A stretch of DNA of 64,000 nucleotides from Brevibacillus_D fluminis_A (lineage in GTDB: Bacteria; Bacillota; Bacilli; Brevibacillales; Brevibacillaceae). The stretch covers positions 1,482,001 through 1,546,000 of the forward strand of contig NZ_CM125436.1 of NCBI RefSeq assembly GCF_052072235.1, written 5' to 3'. Numbering within the stretch: position 1 is the stretch's first letter; each line of letters opens with the position of its first letter. The notes beneath the pieces are model-generated. The model had not been told where the DNA came from and searched no databases. It saw only the letters and a program-made list of their open reading frames with translations. The position numbers were made by a program, and so were the translations under genes. Positions 8,581 to 17,294 of the stretch are shown in pieces.

Positions 8581-8720
8581 ATGAATCACCTCCTTGCTCG
8601 ATTGGTTGGCAATCATTGTTATAGACGAGAGGGGCATCCAGACGTTTCTGTGGCATATTTGTCGAAACATTCCTGCTTGTTCATTCGTACTACATAGAAA
8701 AAGGGGAGTTGAAGAATACA

Positions 8721-9092
8721 GTGATTGAGCAGGGAGGATTTTTTTTCCACAATGACTTTTTCGGACCGCCGTGGTGGTTTCTGCTATTTGCCGGAATCGT
8801 CATCGCGATGATTGCGTTCACCCTTTTAAAAGGGGTGGCGCAGTGGATGTCGAACAACGCCTCGCCGGTGGAAACGGCGATGGCTACGGTGATTGGCAAG
8901 CGCACCAGCACGTCGGGCGGGCATAATACCAGTGTGACTACGCACTATTACGTTACTTTTCAATTCGAGAATCAGGAACGCCGGGAGTTCGCCGTCTCCG
9001 GCAAGGAATATGGCATGCTGGTCGAAAACGACACGGGCCTGCTGACCTACCAGGGGACGCGGTATAAAGGGCTGCAAAGGCGGTTGATGTAG
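8721..9092 (+). CDS. DUF2500 family protein
   Basis: One N-terminal membrane segment (about residues 14-36) followed by a small beta-rich domain with GKRTSTSGG, HYYVTFQFENQERREF and LTYQGTRYKG, which I recognise as DUF2500; function unknown. A TTG at 8709 is in frame but abuts the GGGGAG sequence at 8703-8708, so GTG at 8721 is the more plausible start. Monocistronic. Confidence 0.75.
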   Translation: MIEQGGFFFHNDFFGPPWWFLLFAGIVIAMIAFTLLKGVAQWMSNNASPVETAMATVIGKRTSTSGGHNTSVTTHYYVTFQFENQERREFAVSGKEYGMLVENDTGLLTYQGTRYKGLQRRLM

Positions 9093-9200
9093 CGGCGCGA
9101 GGACAAGATGGCGTACATGGCACTATTTTTGCCGGAGCTGAATGAACGGCGGTCAGAGGGAGACCCGGAAATGTTGGCTGGAAGGAAAAAGTCAGGGGAG

Positions 9201-9225
9201 CCCCCAATTCTCAACGAATCGGGGG
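9201..9225 (-). terminator. Hairpin downstream of the coat protein gene
   Basis: On the minus strand CCCCCGATTC pairs with GAATTGGGGG around a five-base loop. The T tract is displaced by several bases, so termination may be partial. Confidence 0.5.
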
Positions 9226-9233
9226 GATGCATG

Positions 9234-9794
9234 TTAGCTGTAAACAGCCATTGGTTCGTGGATTTGGACTTTTTGATAAATTTGCCCCATGGCTTGCATC
9301 GCCTCTTGCGGAGCGGGGATTGCTGGATACCATCCTTTTTTGACCATGAAAGCCCATACTTCATAGGCTTGGTGGGAACACATTTTGAATGCATCCTCGA
9401 GGAACGAGCGGAGTTGGGGAACGGTGCACTCAAACGCGGCCCAGGCATATTCGCGTCCAGCACGCTTCAATGTTAAAAGGTAAGAAGTAGCGATAGACCG
9501 ATCGTCCAGATCATTTCGCTTGACCTGTGGCTGAACCGGTTGAACTTGCGCTGGTGTGACGGATAACGTTTGAAGGGGAGGGACATTCAACTGGTCGCTG
9601 GAACCGGACTGTTGTGTTGCAAATTCGACTTTCATATTGTAATCCTGAACATGGACGGAGAAGTGGCGGAGGATCATGTCCTTTAATTCTTGATCCTTTG
9701 CCTGTTCGCTGAATAAAGCCATTGAATTGATGGAATTGGTACAACTCATCAACAGTTCGTTTAATTCACACGCTTCATGGATTCCAAGTTTCAC
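9234..9794 (-). CDS. CotF-like spore coat protein
   Basis: A 186-residue protein of the coat protein F / ferritin-like group: N-terminal helix pair (ACELNELLMSCTNSINSM), Pro/Gln linker, then a second helical domain (ATSYLLTLKRAGREYAWAAFECTVPQLRSFL). Members are made in the mother cell and placed in the spore coat. The frame is open to a TTG at 9824, but the AAGGAG sequence lies upstream of GTG at 9794, which is taken as the start. Supports a spore-forming host. Confidence 0.75.
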   Translation of the reverse strand: MKLGIHEACELNELLMSCTNSINSMALFSEQAKDQELKDMILRHFSVHVQDYNMKVEFATQQSGSSDQLNVPPLQTLSVTPAQVQPVQPQVKRNDLDDRSIATSYLLTLKRAGREYAWAAFECTVPQLRSFLEDAFKMCSHQAYEVWAFMVKKGWYPAIPAPQEAMQAMGQIYQKVQIHEPMAVYS

Positions 9795-10029
9795 TGACGC
9801 TGTCACTCCTTGTCTGATGATCAATCCCTTTTATTATTTTGATAAGAAGAGTGATTTATGTATGCCCTTTTGACCGCAAAACGGTAAAGAGAATCACTTT
9901 TTCCATTGCAGCCCAACGGAAAATGCCGCGCTCCTGGTGCGTGACCAGAAACAAGCATTCAGTGGCAAAAAGCAGCGGGTAGGGTGGAGTTCGGACCCGA
10001 ATCATACATAGCGTGCCATACATCGGAAG
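9795..10029. other. Intergenic stretch between coat protein and MBL operon
   Basis: Contains a hairpin with AGTGATT (from 9850) pairing with AATCACT and a T run near 9900. A minus-strand frame of about 55 codons (starting MYGTLCM) has no convincing ribosome binding site. I see no supported gene here. Confidence 0.35.
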
Positions 10030-10071
10030 ACATCCGCAGCAACAGGGCGTTTGCGGATGTTTTCTTTTTTT
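10030..10071 (+). terminator. Intrinsic terminator without an evident upstream gene
   Basis: ACATCCGC (10030-10037) pairs with GCGGATGT (10053-10060), then a T-rich tract. It lies upstream of the MBL promoter on the same strand and may insulate it from read-through. Confidence 0.75.
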
Positions 10072-10084
10072 GGAAAGAAGGGGC

Positions 10085-10134
10085 TTGCTAAAACTAATGA
10101 CGTTAGTTAATATAAAACTAACGATATTAGTTTT
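10085..10134 (+). promoter_or_regulatory. Promoter with two TetR-type operators
   Basis: TTGCTA (10085-10090), 17 bases, TAATAT (10108-10113) form a good sigma-A promoter. AACTAA-TGACG-TTAGTT (10092-10108) lies between the boxes, and a second copy of the same palindrome, AACTAA-CGATA-TTAGTT with flanking A/T (10114-10134), lies just downstream; their centres are 24 bases apart. The TetR protein encoded in the operon is the obvious ligand, giving autorepression. Confidence 0.8.
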
Positions 10135-10155
10135 GATACGAGAGGGGACGTTCCC

Positions 10156-10878
10156 ATGCGGATGATTCGTGAGCAGAGTGTGTACCAAGTGACGTTTTTG
10201 CCCCGATTTTTTCCGGTGAATTGCTATTTGGTGGAGGAAGACGACGATTTGACCTTGATCGACGCAGCCTTGCCGTACAGTGCAGCCGCTATTTTGCAAG
10301 CAGCCGAACAGATTGGCAAACCGATTGCGCGAATCGTGCTGACACATGCTCACGGTGATCATATCGGCGCCCTCGACGCCTTGAAGCAGGCGCTGCCGCA
10401 TGTGCCGGTCTTGATTTCGAGCCGTGATTCCCGTTTGCTGGCCGGCGACCGTACGTTGGACCCGGGTGAGCCGAATACGCCGATCCGCGGCGGCGTGCCG
10501 AAGCCGGACACGATCAAAACCCGTCCCGATGTGCTGCTCGCTGACGGCGATCGGGTGGGATCGCTGCTGGCGGTGGCGACACCGGGGCATACGCCGGGCT
10601 CGATGGCGTTTCTCGATACGCGCAATCGCGTGCTGATCGCGGGCGATGCATTCCAGCTCCGCGGCGGAATCGCTGTATCTGGCAAGCTTCAGCCGTTTTT
10701 CCCGTTCCCCGCAATGGCTACCTGGAACAAGCAAGCTGCGCTGGATAGCGCCAAAAAGCTGTATGATCTGCAGCCCTCGGTGCTTGCCGTAGGTCATGGC
10801 GAGATGCTTCGCCAGCCAATGGTCCAAATCGCAAAAGCAGTGCAAACAGCGGAACAAAAGCTGCACAACAACTACTAA
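10156..10878 (+). CDS. MBL-fold metallo-hydrolase
   Basis: 240 residues with the metallo-beta-lactamase motifs THAHGDHIG (about 57-65), PGHTPGS, GDAF and a C-terminal GHG. All zinc ligands appear present. The subgroup (glyoxalase II-like or hydrolase of unknown substrate) cannot be fixed from sequence alone. It is the first gene of a two-gene operon with a TetR regulator 12 bases downstream, so its expression probably responds to a small molecule that releases TetR. Confidence 0.88.
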   Translation: MRMIREQSVYQVTFLPRFFPVNCYLVEEDDDLTLIDAALPYSAAAILQAAEQIGKPIARIVLTHAHGDHIGALDALKQALPHVPVLISSRDSRLLAGDRTLDPGEPNTPIRGGVPKPDTIKTRPDVLLADGDRVGSLLAVATPGHTPGSMAFLDTRNRVLIAGDAFQLRGGIAVSGKLQPFFPFPAMATWNKQAALDSAKKLYDLQPSVLAVGHGEMLRQPMVQIAKAVQTAEQKLHNNY

Positions 10879-10890
10879 GGAGGGAGCGCC

Positions 10891-11469
10891 ATGTCGCCTC
10901 GAATGGGGCTGGATTTGCCGACGATTTTGCAGGCTGCCGCAGAAATAGCGGATGCAAAAGGATGGGAGGAAGTGACGCTCGCCGCATTGGCGCAAAAGCT
11001 GGAGATTCGCTCCCCGTCGCTGTACAACCATGTGGACGGCTTGAGCGGCTTGCGCAAAAAGCTGGCTGTCTACGGGCTGGATCTGCTGTACGAGCGGTTG
11101 GTGCAAGCAACGGCAGGCGTGTCTGGCGATGATGCCGTGCGTGCGTTCGCGCGAGCTTACCTTTCGTTTGCCAGAGCGCATCCTGGCTTGTATCCATGCA
11201 CACAGCGTGCGCCAGAAGAGCGCGATGACGCCTATGCACAGCGCGCCGAAAAAATCGTCGAGCTGATCGTCCGGGTGCTGCAAGGATACGGCCTGCAAGG
11301 AGACGAAGCCTTGCATACGATCCGGGGTCTGCGCAGTCTGCTTCACGGCTTTGCACTGTTGGAAAAAGACGGTGGATTCGGTTTGCCGCTTGATCTCGAT
11401 GCCAGCTTCTCCCTTTTGATCGATACGTTTCTTGCGGGCATCCGTTCCCTGCAAGGACGCAGCAGCTAA
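10891..11469 (+). CDS. TetR/AcrR family transcriptional regulator (WHG-domain type)
   Basis: 192 residues. The N-terminal HTH runs about residues 10-55 (ILQAAAEIADAKGWEEVTLAALAQKL followed by SPSLYNHVDGLSGLR); the C-terminal region with FARAHPGLY resembles the TetR C-terminal domain found with short WHG proteins. SD AAGGAGGGAGC precedes the ATG. The paired palindromes upstream of the operon are the likely operators. Confidence 0.88.
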   Translation: MSPRMGLDLPTILQAAAEIADAKGWEEVTLAALAQKLEIRSPSLYNHVDGLSGLRKKLAVYGLDLLYERLVQATAGVSGDDAVRAFARAYLSFARAHPGLYPCTQRAPEERDDAYAQRAEKIVELIVRVLQGYGLQGDEALHTIRGLRSLLHGFALLEKDGGFGLPLDLDASFSLLIDTFLAGIRSLQGRSS

Positions 11470-11491
11470 ATCAAGCAAATGCGCGACACAA

Positions 11492-11523
11492 AACCATCCG
11501 TCACATGCGGATGGTTTTTTTTT
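11492..11523 (+). terminator. Intrinsic terminator of the MBL-TetR operon
   Basis: Ten-base stem AAACCATCCG / CGGATGGTTT with a seven-base loop and a T run of about eight. Confidence 0.9.
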
Positions 11524-11720
11524 GCGTACATGCAGGAGACTCGTAACGGAAATTCAGTTCCATCGTCTTACAAAGAAGAGACAAAAAATGGATGGAAATT
11601 TGCAGAAATTTTCGCGATACTTGACTGGAAGGAAATTCCGGTGACATTCCAGAAACTAGGAGTAAATGCTGAACGTGCAGTATCTCAAGATTCGGTTTGG
11701 AAAAGGGAAGAGAAGGAAGG

Positions 11721-11942
11721 ATGGGCAAAGTGGAAGAAAAGACAGGAAAAACAGAAGAAGCACAGCAGTGCCCCAAATGCGGTTCGCGTGAGCTGGGCAA
11801 AGGGAAGCAAAGCGGATATGCGGCGGTAGTGCCGCAAGACGGCTTTTTTCGCATCGGTGCTTCCATCATCCACGTGATCTGTACGGAGTGCGGCTATATT
11901 GTAGAAAGCTATGTAGACAAACCGCAAAAGTTCAAAGAGTAG
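11721..11942 (+). CDS. Small zinc-ribbon protein (TFIIIB-like annotation class)
   Basis: 73 residues with two Cys pairs, CPKC (about 18-21) and CTEC (about 56-59), spaced like a zinc ribbon. Homologues in bacilli are often labelled transcription initiation factor TFIIIB, but there is no evidence for that role. A purine-rich SD (AAGGGAAGAGAAGG) precedes ATG 11721; an upstream TTG in frame lacks one. Stands alone. Confidence 0.7.
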   Translation: MGKVEEKTGKTEEAQQCPKCGSRELGKGKQSGYAAVVPQDGFFRIGASIIHVICTECGYIVESYVDKPQKFKE

Positions 11943-12015
11943 GTGTAAAGGCGCCTAACATACACAAAAACAATCCCACACCGTGACTAAGGGCAACTCA
12001 ACAAATGAGCCACCC

Positions 12016-12243
12016 TCAATCCTCGATGATGTGCTCGCTGAGAATGTCTTTCGCTTTTTCCATGCGGAGTTTATATTCTTTTGCTACGACTTGTAGGGCG
12101 GACACAGATTCGACCATATCCGGCTTCAGGCTTAGCTCATCGATCGCTCTGTGAATATGCTCGAGCTTTTCTTCTGTTTCTCTGATGTAGGCAACGACAT
12201 CCAATGTATCCAAGTAAATCACCTCGCCACTAGTTTGAGTCAT
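12016..12243 (-). CDS. Small hypothetical protein
   Basis: 75 residues, charged and mostly helical (a run of Glu/Lys between about 22 and 70). No family recognised. ATG 12243 has a weak AGGA site; TTG 12213, which follows GAGGTGATTTAC, may be the true start. Confidence 0.5.
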   Translation of the reverse strand: MTQTSGEVIYLDTLDVVAYIRETEEKLEHIHRAIDELSLKPDMVESVSALQVVAKEYKLRMEKAKDILSEHIIED

Positions 12244-12287
12244 GAACGATGTTCCTATGCATGGATAAACAGGTTATTTGCGAAAAC

Positions 12288-12325
12288 AAAAACGGCTGTT
12301 CTCAAGATGAGGCAGTCGTTTTTTC
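12288..12325. terminator. Bidirectional hairpin with T and A tracts
   Basis: AAAACGGCTG pairs with CAGTCGTTTT with one mismatch; six T follow on the plus strand and five on the minus strand. Lies between the small protein gene and the sigma-54 activator remnant. Confidence 0.55.
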
Positions 12326-12395
12326 TTCGTTACGATACGCTGGGTAAAGAAACTTTGCGCGCGTCCCGAAAGCTTCAGCAATAAACAGACAAAGC

Positions 12396-12424
12396 AAAAG
12401 AGGGGACCAGCGCGTCCCCTCTTC
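12396..12424 (-). terminator. Terminator of the sigma-54 activator gene
   Basis: AAGAGGGGAC and GTCCCCTCTT form a perfect 10-bp stem with a six-base loop; on the minus strand it is followed by TTTTGCTTTG. It starts one base after the original stop codon of the damaged regulator. Confidence 0.85.
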
Positions 12425-13487
12425 TTATTTTTTCACGAGATGCCTGTATTTCTGCAGCTTGCGAACGACAGACGGCTGGCTGAGTAAAGCCCAGTATCAT
12501 CGTCAGCAAATCTTCTTTCCGCTCGCGAAGCGGCGGGATATGGATCGGGATGACCGAGGGGCGGAAAAACAAATCTTGACGAAAGCGCCCTGTGTCCACT
12601 TTTTCTTTCAAATCCACATTGGTGGCGGCAATCAAGCGGAAGTCGACGTGCCGCGGCGTTTTTTCGCCCACGCGGTAAAATTTTTTCTCCTGAATCAGCG
12701 TCAACAGCTTGGCCTGCAGCGAGACGGGCAGCTCGCCGATCTCATCGAGAAACAGGGTGCCGCCCTCGGCTTGCTCGACCAAGCCCGTGCTTCCTTTGGG
12801 ATTGGCTCCGGTAAAGGCGCCCGGCGCATAGCCGAACAGCTCGGATTCCAAAAGCATTTCGGGGATGGTCGCGCAGTTGATTTCGACCAGCGGGCCGGTA
12901 CGGTTGCTGTGGGTATGGATATATTTCGCGATCACGTTTTTGCCAACGCCGGATTCGCCGGTTAACAGGACGGTGGTGTCATACGGTGCGACCTTTTGCG
13001 CCGTGGATAGCACGCCGATGATCTGGGGGCTGGTGGCGAAGAGGTCATCCTTTTTTTCCTTGGCCGATCGCAGCTCCATCAGCTCGCTGCGCACCTTTTT
13101 GATCTCGTTTTCCATGACGGTCACATATTCCTTCAACTGCTCCACTTCCGTCACGTCGTGCGTATAGCTGACCACGTATTTTTGGCGGCCGCGTTTATCG
13201 AAGATGATCAAGCCGGTCACAAGCACCTTTTTGCCTGATTTCGTCTCCTGCACCATCGTTTGCTTTTTGCGGGTCGTCAAAACTTGCCGCGTGATCGACG
13301 GATAAAAAACTTTTTCCTTTTCCATCTGGAAAACAGACTTGCCGATCAGCTCCTCCCGCGTCATCAGGAAAAACGGCTCTGTCGCTTTATTGGCATAAAG
13401 CACAACGCCTTCCGTATCGGTGATCATGATGCTGTCGCGGATATAGTCAATGACATCTTCCCAATCCGTTGCCCGAATCGCGCTCAT
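12425..13487 (-). pseudogene. Sigma-54 dependent activator (PAS-AAA+) with internal deletion
   Basis: PAS domain at about residues 8-115, then AAA+ with Walker A GESGVGK (177-183), GAFTGA (223-228) and LFLDEIGE (246-251). After RERKEDLLTMIL (to about residue 332) the frame continues as nonsense to a stop at 12375. In the next frame the same DNA reads LLSQPSVVRKLQKYRHLVKK and stops at 12425: the end of a Fis-type HTH. So the distal AAA+ lid and most of the HTH (roughly 100 codons) are deleted and the tail is out of frame. SD GGAGGGGGG precedes ATG 13487. The protein can hardly bind DNA any more. Confidence 0.85.
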
Positions 13488-13638
13488 TGGCCCCCCTCCT
13501 ATATTTATCAGAAAATTCATTCCACTCTAGGGTATAGCACAAGAAACGCTTATACAGAAAAGGATAAGGAGCTATACAAATCGGAATAAATTTGCAGAAA
13601 TGCCCTGTTAAAAGTGAGCCTAATTGACGCGCGGAAGC

Positions 13639-13654
13639 TGGCACGAAACATGCG
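13639..13654 (+). promoter_or_regulatory. Sigma-54 (-24/-12) promoter for the amidohydrolase
   Basis: TGGCACG, four bases, ATGC: one mismatch to the TGGCACG-N4-TTGC consensus. It lies between the divergent activator and the amidohydrolase, 50 bases before the latter's ATG. Confidence 0.75.
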
Positions 13655-13704
13655 AAATTTGATTCAGTGAGAATCTCGGCATCAATGGAAAGGGCGTGGG
13701 ACTG

Positions 13705-14538
13705 ATGGAGAAGGAGAAGCGCGGCATACTTGATTGGGTGACGGCGCATGAAAAAGAGCTGTCCGACTGGAATCAGCTGATTTGGGATTATGCCGAGACA
13801 GCCTGGCGCGAATACCGCTCGGCTGCGTGGTATGTGAGCAAGCTGCGGGAGGAAGGGTTCGCGGTTGAAGAGGGGAGCGGCGGGATGCCGACCGCTTTTT
13901 GCGCGACATGGAGCAATGGCGAGGGGCCTGTTATCGGCGGTTATGCCGAATACGATGCCGTGCCGGGCAATTGCCAGGCTGCCGATACAATCGAGCGTCC
14001 CCGGGATGGGCTATCCAAATACGCGGGCGGCCATACCGATCCGCACTCCGCACTAGGGATCGGTTCGCTCGGCGGTTTTTTGGCGGAAACGGAGCGGTGC
14101 ATAGAGCCAGAGGAAGCGGAGCGCCTGATGCGTGACATGCTGCCAGCCTGGCAGCAGCACTTTACCTCGGACGATTACACGGAATATTGCTGGCATGCCC
14201 CGACAGTCAGGCTGTACATCGGCAGACCGACGCATTCCTCACCCACGCCCGAATACCGTTATCCAAGCTGGGTGATGAATGCGCTCGGCGGCATCCGCGC
14301 CTGCATCGATCCGATGATCATGAGCGATTCCAAAACGATCGGGATGACGATCGTCGACTTGCTCACCAAGCCGCAGGTGCTGCAAGCAGCCAAGGAAGAA
14401 TTCATCCAGCGGACGGAAGGTGGCATCGGGGGCGCCAAATGGCTTGCACCGCTTTGCGACTATGAGCCCCCGATCGAGGTGCGCTGGCCGGAATATGTGA
14501 CGACGGCGAGAGGCTATAATCGCTGGATCATTCCATAA
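13705..14538 (+). pseudogene. M20-family amidohydrolase with in-frame internal deletion
   Basis: 277 residues against about 480 for AbgB-like amidohydrolases. The N-terminal part (GYAEYDAVPG and GHTDPHSALGIGSLGGFLA, to about residue 128) and the C-terminal part (MLPAWQQHFTSDDYTEY to the end) match the two ends of the family, but the central dimerisation and part of the metal-binding region (about 200 residues) is missing. The open frame is continuous, so a protein may be made, but catalysis is unlikely. ATG 13705 follows GGAAAGGG. It was presumably controlled by the neighbouring sigma-54 activator. Confidence 0.75.
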
Positions 14539-14559
14539 GAGATGGGTGACGATTTGCCG

Positions 14560-14584
14560 GGACCACGCGCTGTGGTCCTTTTTT
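14560..14584 (+). terminator. Intrinsic terminator after the amidohydrolase remnant
   Basis: GGACCAC / GTGGTCC stem with a five-base loop and six T. Confidence 0.88.
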
Positions 14585-14637
14585 GCATGGAAACATTCTG
14601 GTTCTGCCTGTGGTTTATAGCTGCATGCTGCCGGCTA

Positions 14638-14667
14638 TTGTCTTTTTCACCCGCAACTCAGTACAAT
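14638..14667 (+). promoter_or_regulatory. Sigma-A promoter of the helicase gene
   Basis: TTGTCT (14638-14643), 18 bases, TACAAT (14662-14667), about 30 bases upstream of the start codon. Confidence 0.6.
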
Positions 14668-14700
14668 TTGGGGATGAGTGTAATGAGGTGGTGTATGCGC

Positions 14701-17214
14701 ATGAAACAATTTCCGGTCGATCAGATCGTGCCAGAGGTGAAAGCCGCGTTGCGCGATCACCGCAGCGCCGTGCTGACAGCCGAGCCGGGGGCGGGCAAAA
14801 CGACGCGCGTTCCGCTTGCGCTGCTGGATGAACCGTGGCTTGCCGGACAGCGCATCCTGCTGCTTGAGCCAAGGCGGTTGGCCGCGCGTTCGGCTGCCCG
14901 CTTCATGGCTGCCTCGCTTGGCGAGAGTGTGGGAGAGACGGTAGGCTACCGCGTGCGGATGGATACAAAAGTTGGCCCTGCGACGCGCATTGAGGTGATC
15001 ACCGAAGGGATATTGACCCGTATGCTGCAGGCCGACCCTGCGCTTGAAGGAGTCGGACTGATTATTTTTGACGAGTTTCACGAGCGAAGCCTTCATGCCG
15101 ATCTGGGGCTGGCGCTATCGCTGCAATCGCGGGATGTGCTGCGGGAGGATTTGCGCATTTTGGTCATGTCCGCCACGCTGGAGGCGGAGCCTGTGTCAGC
15201 CTTGCTCGGTCAGGCGCCTGTCATCCAAAGCGTCGGGCGCATGTTTCCGGTGGAGACGCGGTATTTGAAACGTCCGGTTGAAGGGCGGCTTGAACCGGCA
15301 GTCGTTCGCACGATCCTGGAGGCATGGGAGCAGGAGAGCGGGGATTTGCTCGTGTTTTTGCCTGGAGCGGCCGAAATTCGCAGGGTAGAAATGCTGCTCG
15401 GCGAAGCGCTGGCAGACAGCAGGCTGCGAATCGCTCCGCTTTACGGCAGCTTGTCCGCGCAGGCACAGGACCGAGCGATTTCGCCTGCCAAACAAGGCGA
15501 GCGAAAAATCGTCCTGGCTACCTCGATCGCCGAAACCAGCTTGACGGTGGAGGGGGTGCGGATCGTCATCGACAGCGGGTTGATGCGCGTGCCGCGCTTT
15601 TCGCCGCGAACGGGCATGACCCGGCTGGAGACGATTCCGGTGTCCAAAGCCGCTGCCGATCAGCGCAGAGGGCGTGCGGGACGCCTTGGCCCGGGCGTCT
15701 GCTACCGGCTGTGGCCCGAGGAGCAGGAGCGTTTTTTGCAGGCGCGCAGCACGCCGGAAATACTGGAGACAGACTTGGCCTCGCTTGTTCTGGAGCTTTC
15801 GCTGTGGGGGATCGCGGATCCGGCCGAGCTTGCCTGGCTCGACTTGCCGCCTGCCGGAGCTTTTGCCCAGGCGCGTGAGCTGCTGCAGCAGCTGGGCGCA
15901 CTCGGCGAGCGAGGGGAAATCACGCCGCACGGGCGAAAAATGGCGGAACTCGGCGTACAGCCGCGGCTCGCTCATATGATTTTGCAGGCCATTCCGCTTG
16001 GGCACGGGAGTCTCGCATGTGAGCTGGCGGCGCTGCTTGGCGAACGGGACATTGTGCGCCGCAGTCAGCGGGGGCATGATGCCGATTTGCGGCTGCGCAT
16101 GGAATTGCTGCATGCGTTTGCGAATGGCGGACATTCGCAAGGTCGAGACGTGGTGGTTGATGAGGCGGCGATCAGCCGTATTTTGCTGGAAGCCGCGGAA
16201 TGGAAACGGTCGCTTGGGATTGAAGCGAACCAGGGAGAGCAGCGTAGTGGTGGTGATGTGATCGGACTTTTGCTTGCGTTCGCCTTTCCCGATCGAATTG
16301 CCCAGCGGCGTACCAACGGGCGCTTTTTGCTGCGCAACGGGCGAGGGGCTGTGCTGGAAGGCATGCAGCCTTTGGCAAACGAAGCGTATCTTGTGGCCGC
16401 CGAGTTGGACGATCAGGGGGCAGACAGCCGGATTTATTTGGCGGCCCCCGTGTCGCTCGCCGATTTGCAGCGCGAGTGCAGTGAGCAATTTGCGGAGGAG
16501 ACGCTTGTCAGCTGGGATCGCGAGACAAAGAGCGTACAGGGGCGCAAACGGTTGCGGCTCGGTGCGCTGATGATCAAGGAGGCACCGTTGCCCGCCGTCG
16601 ATCCACAGGTGCTGCTGCAAGCGCTGCTTGATGGGATCAGGGAGGAAGGACTGGACATGCTGCCATGGACGAAGTCTTCCCGGCAGTTCCAGCAACGACT
16701 GTGCTTTTTGCATCGGCAAGACGACAGTTGGCCCGACATGGGCGATGAGGCGCTCGCAGCTACGCTCGAAGACTGGCTCGGCCCCCATCTGTACGGGATG
16801 AAGAGCGCAGCCGATTTGAGTCGGCTCCAGCTATTTTCGGCTTTGGAAGCGGTGCTTACGTGGAATGAGCGTCGTCAGATGGACGAGTTGGCCCCGACGC
16901 ATCTGGTTGTGCCGAGCGGCTCGCGAATCCCGATCGATTACAGCGATCCGGCGGCTCCGTTTTTGTCGGTTCGACTGCAGGAGATGTTCGGTCAGCAGGA
17001 TACGCCTCGCATCATGCGCGGCAAGGTTCCGCTCATTCTCCACCTGCTTTCCCCTGCCCAGCGCCCGGTTCAGGTGACGCGGGATTTGGCCAGCTTTTGG
17101 CAACATGCGTACTTCGAGGTGAAAAAAGATTTGAAAGGCCGCTATCCCAAGCATTACTGGCCCGATGATCCGTACAGCGCGGTGCCAACCAACCGGGCGA
17201 AGCCGAAAAGCTAG
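14701..17214 (+). CDS. hrpB: ATP-dependent helicase HrpB
   Basis: DEAH-box helicase of 837 residues, the usual HrpB length. Motif I AEPGAGKTT (about 26-34), motif II as DEFHERS (a DEFH variant), motif III SATL, and motif VI QRRGRAGR are present, followed by the HrpB C-terminal domain. The biological role of HrpB is poorly defined (nucleic-acid unwinding). The frame is open upstream into the terminator at 14560, so that extension is not translated; GAGGTGG at 14685 supports ATG 14701 or ATG 14695. Confidence 0.93.
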   Translation: MKQFPVDQIVPEVKAALRDHRSAVLTAEPGAGKTTRVPLALLDEPWLAGQRILLLEPRRLAARSAARFMAASLGESVGETVGYRVRMDTKVGPATRIEVITEGILTRMLQADPALEGVGLIIFDEFHERSLHADLGLALSLQSRDVLREDLRILVMSATLEAEPVSALLGQAPVIQSVGRMFPVETRYLKRPVEGRLEPAVVRTILEAWEQESGDLLVFLPGAAEIRRVEMLLGEALADSRLRIAPLYGSLSAQAQDRAISPAKQGERKIVLATSIAETSLTVEGVRIVIDSGLMRVPRFSPRTGMTRLETIPVSKAAADQRRGRAGRLGPGVCYRLWPEEQERFLQARSTPEILETDLASLVLELSLWGIADPAELAWLDLPPAGAFAQARELLQQLGALGERGEITPHGRKMAELGVQPRLAHMILQAIPLGHGSLACELAALLGERDIVRRSQRGHDADLRLRMELLHAFANGGHSQGRDVVVDEAAISRILLEAAEWKRSLGIEANQGEQRSGGDVIGLLLAFAFPDRIAQRRTNGRFLLRNGRGAVLEGMQPLANEAYLVAAELDDQGADSRIYLAAPVSLADLQRECSEQFAEETLVSWDRETKSVQGRKRLRLGALMIKEAPLPAVDPQVLLQALLDGIREEGLDMLPWTKSSRQFQQRLCFLHRQDDSWPDMGDEALAATLEDWLGPHLYGMKSAADLSRLQLFSALEAVLTWNERRQMDELAPTHLVVPSGSRIPIDYSDPAAPFLSVRLQEMFGQQDTPRIMRGKVPLILHLLSPAQRPVQVTRDLASFWQHAYFEVKKDLKGRYPKHYWPDDPYSAVPTNRAKPKS

Positions 17215-17294
17215 CCTTTTCTTTTCCAGTGGATGGTTTTTCTGTGCCAGACGCGTCATAATAGAGGTATTACTGCCAGGATGTGAATGCAAGC

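Noticed and set aside
9856..11478. 540-codon minus-strand ORF opposite the MBL-TetR operon
   Set aside because: Antisense to two recognisable genes and across a terminator and promoter.
15196..16788. 530-codon minus-strand ORF opposite hrpB
   Set aside because: Antisense shadow of a strongly supported helicase; no domain recognisable.
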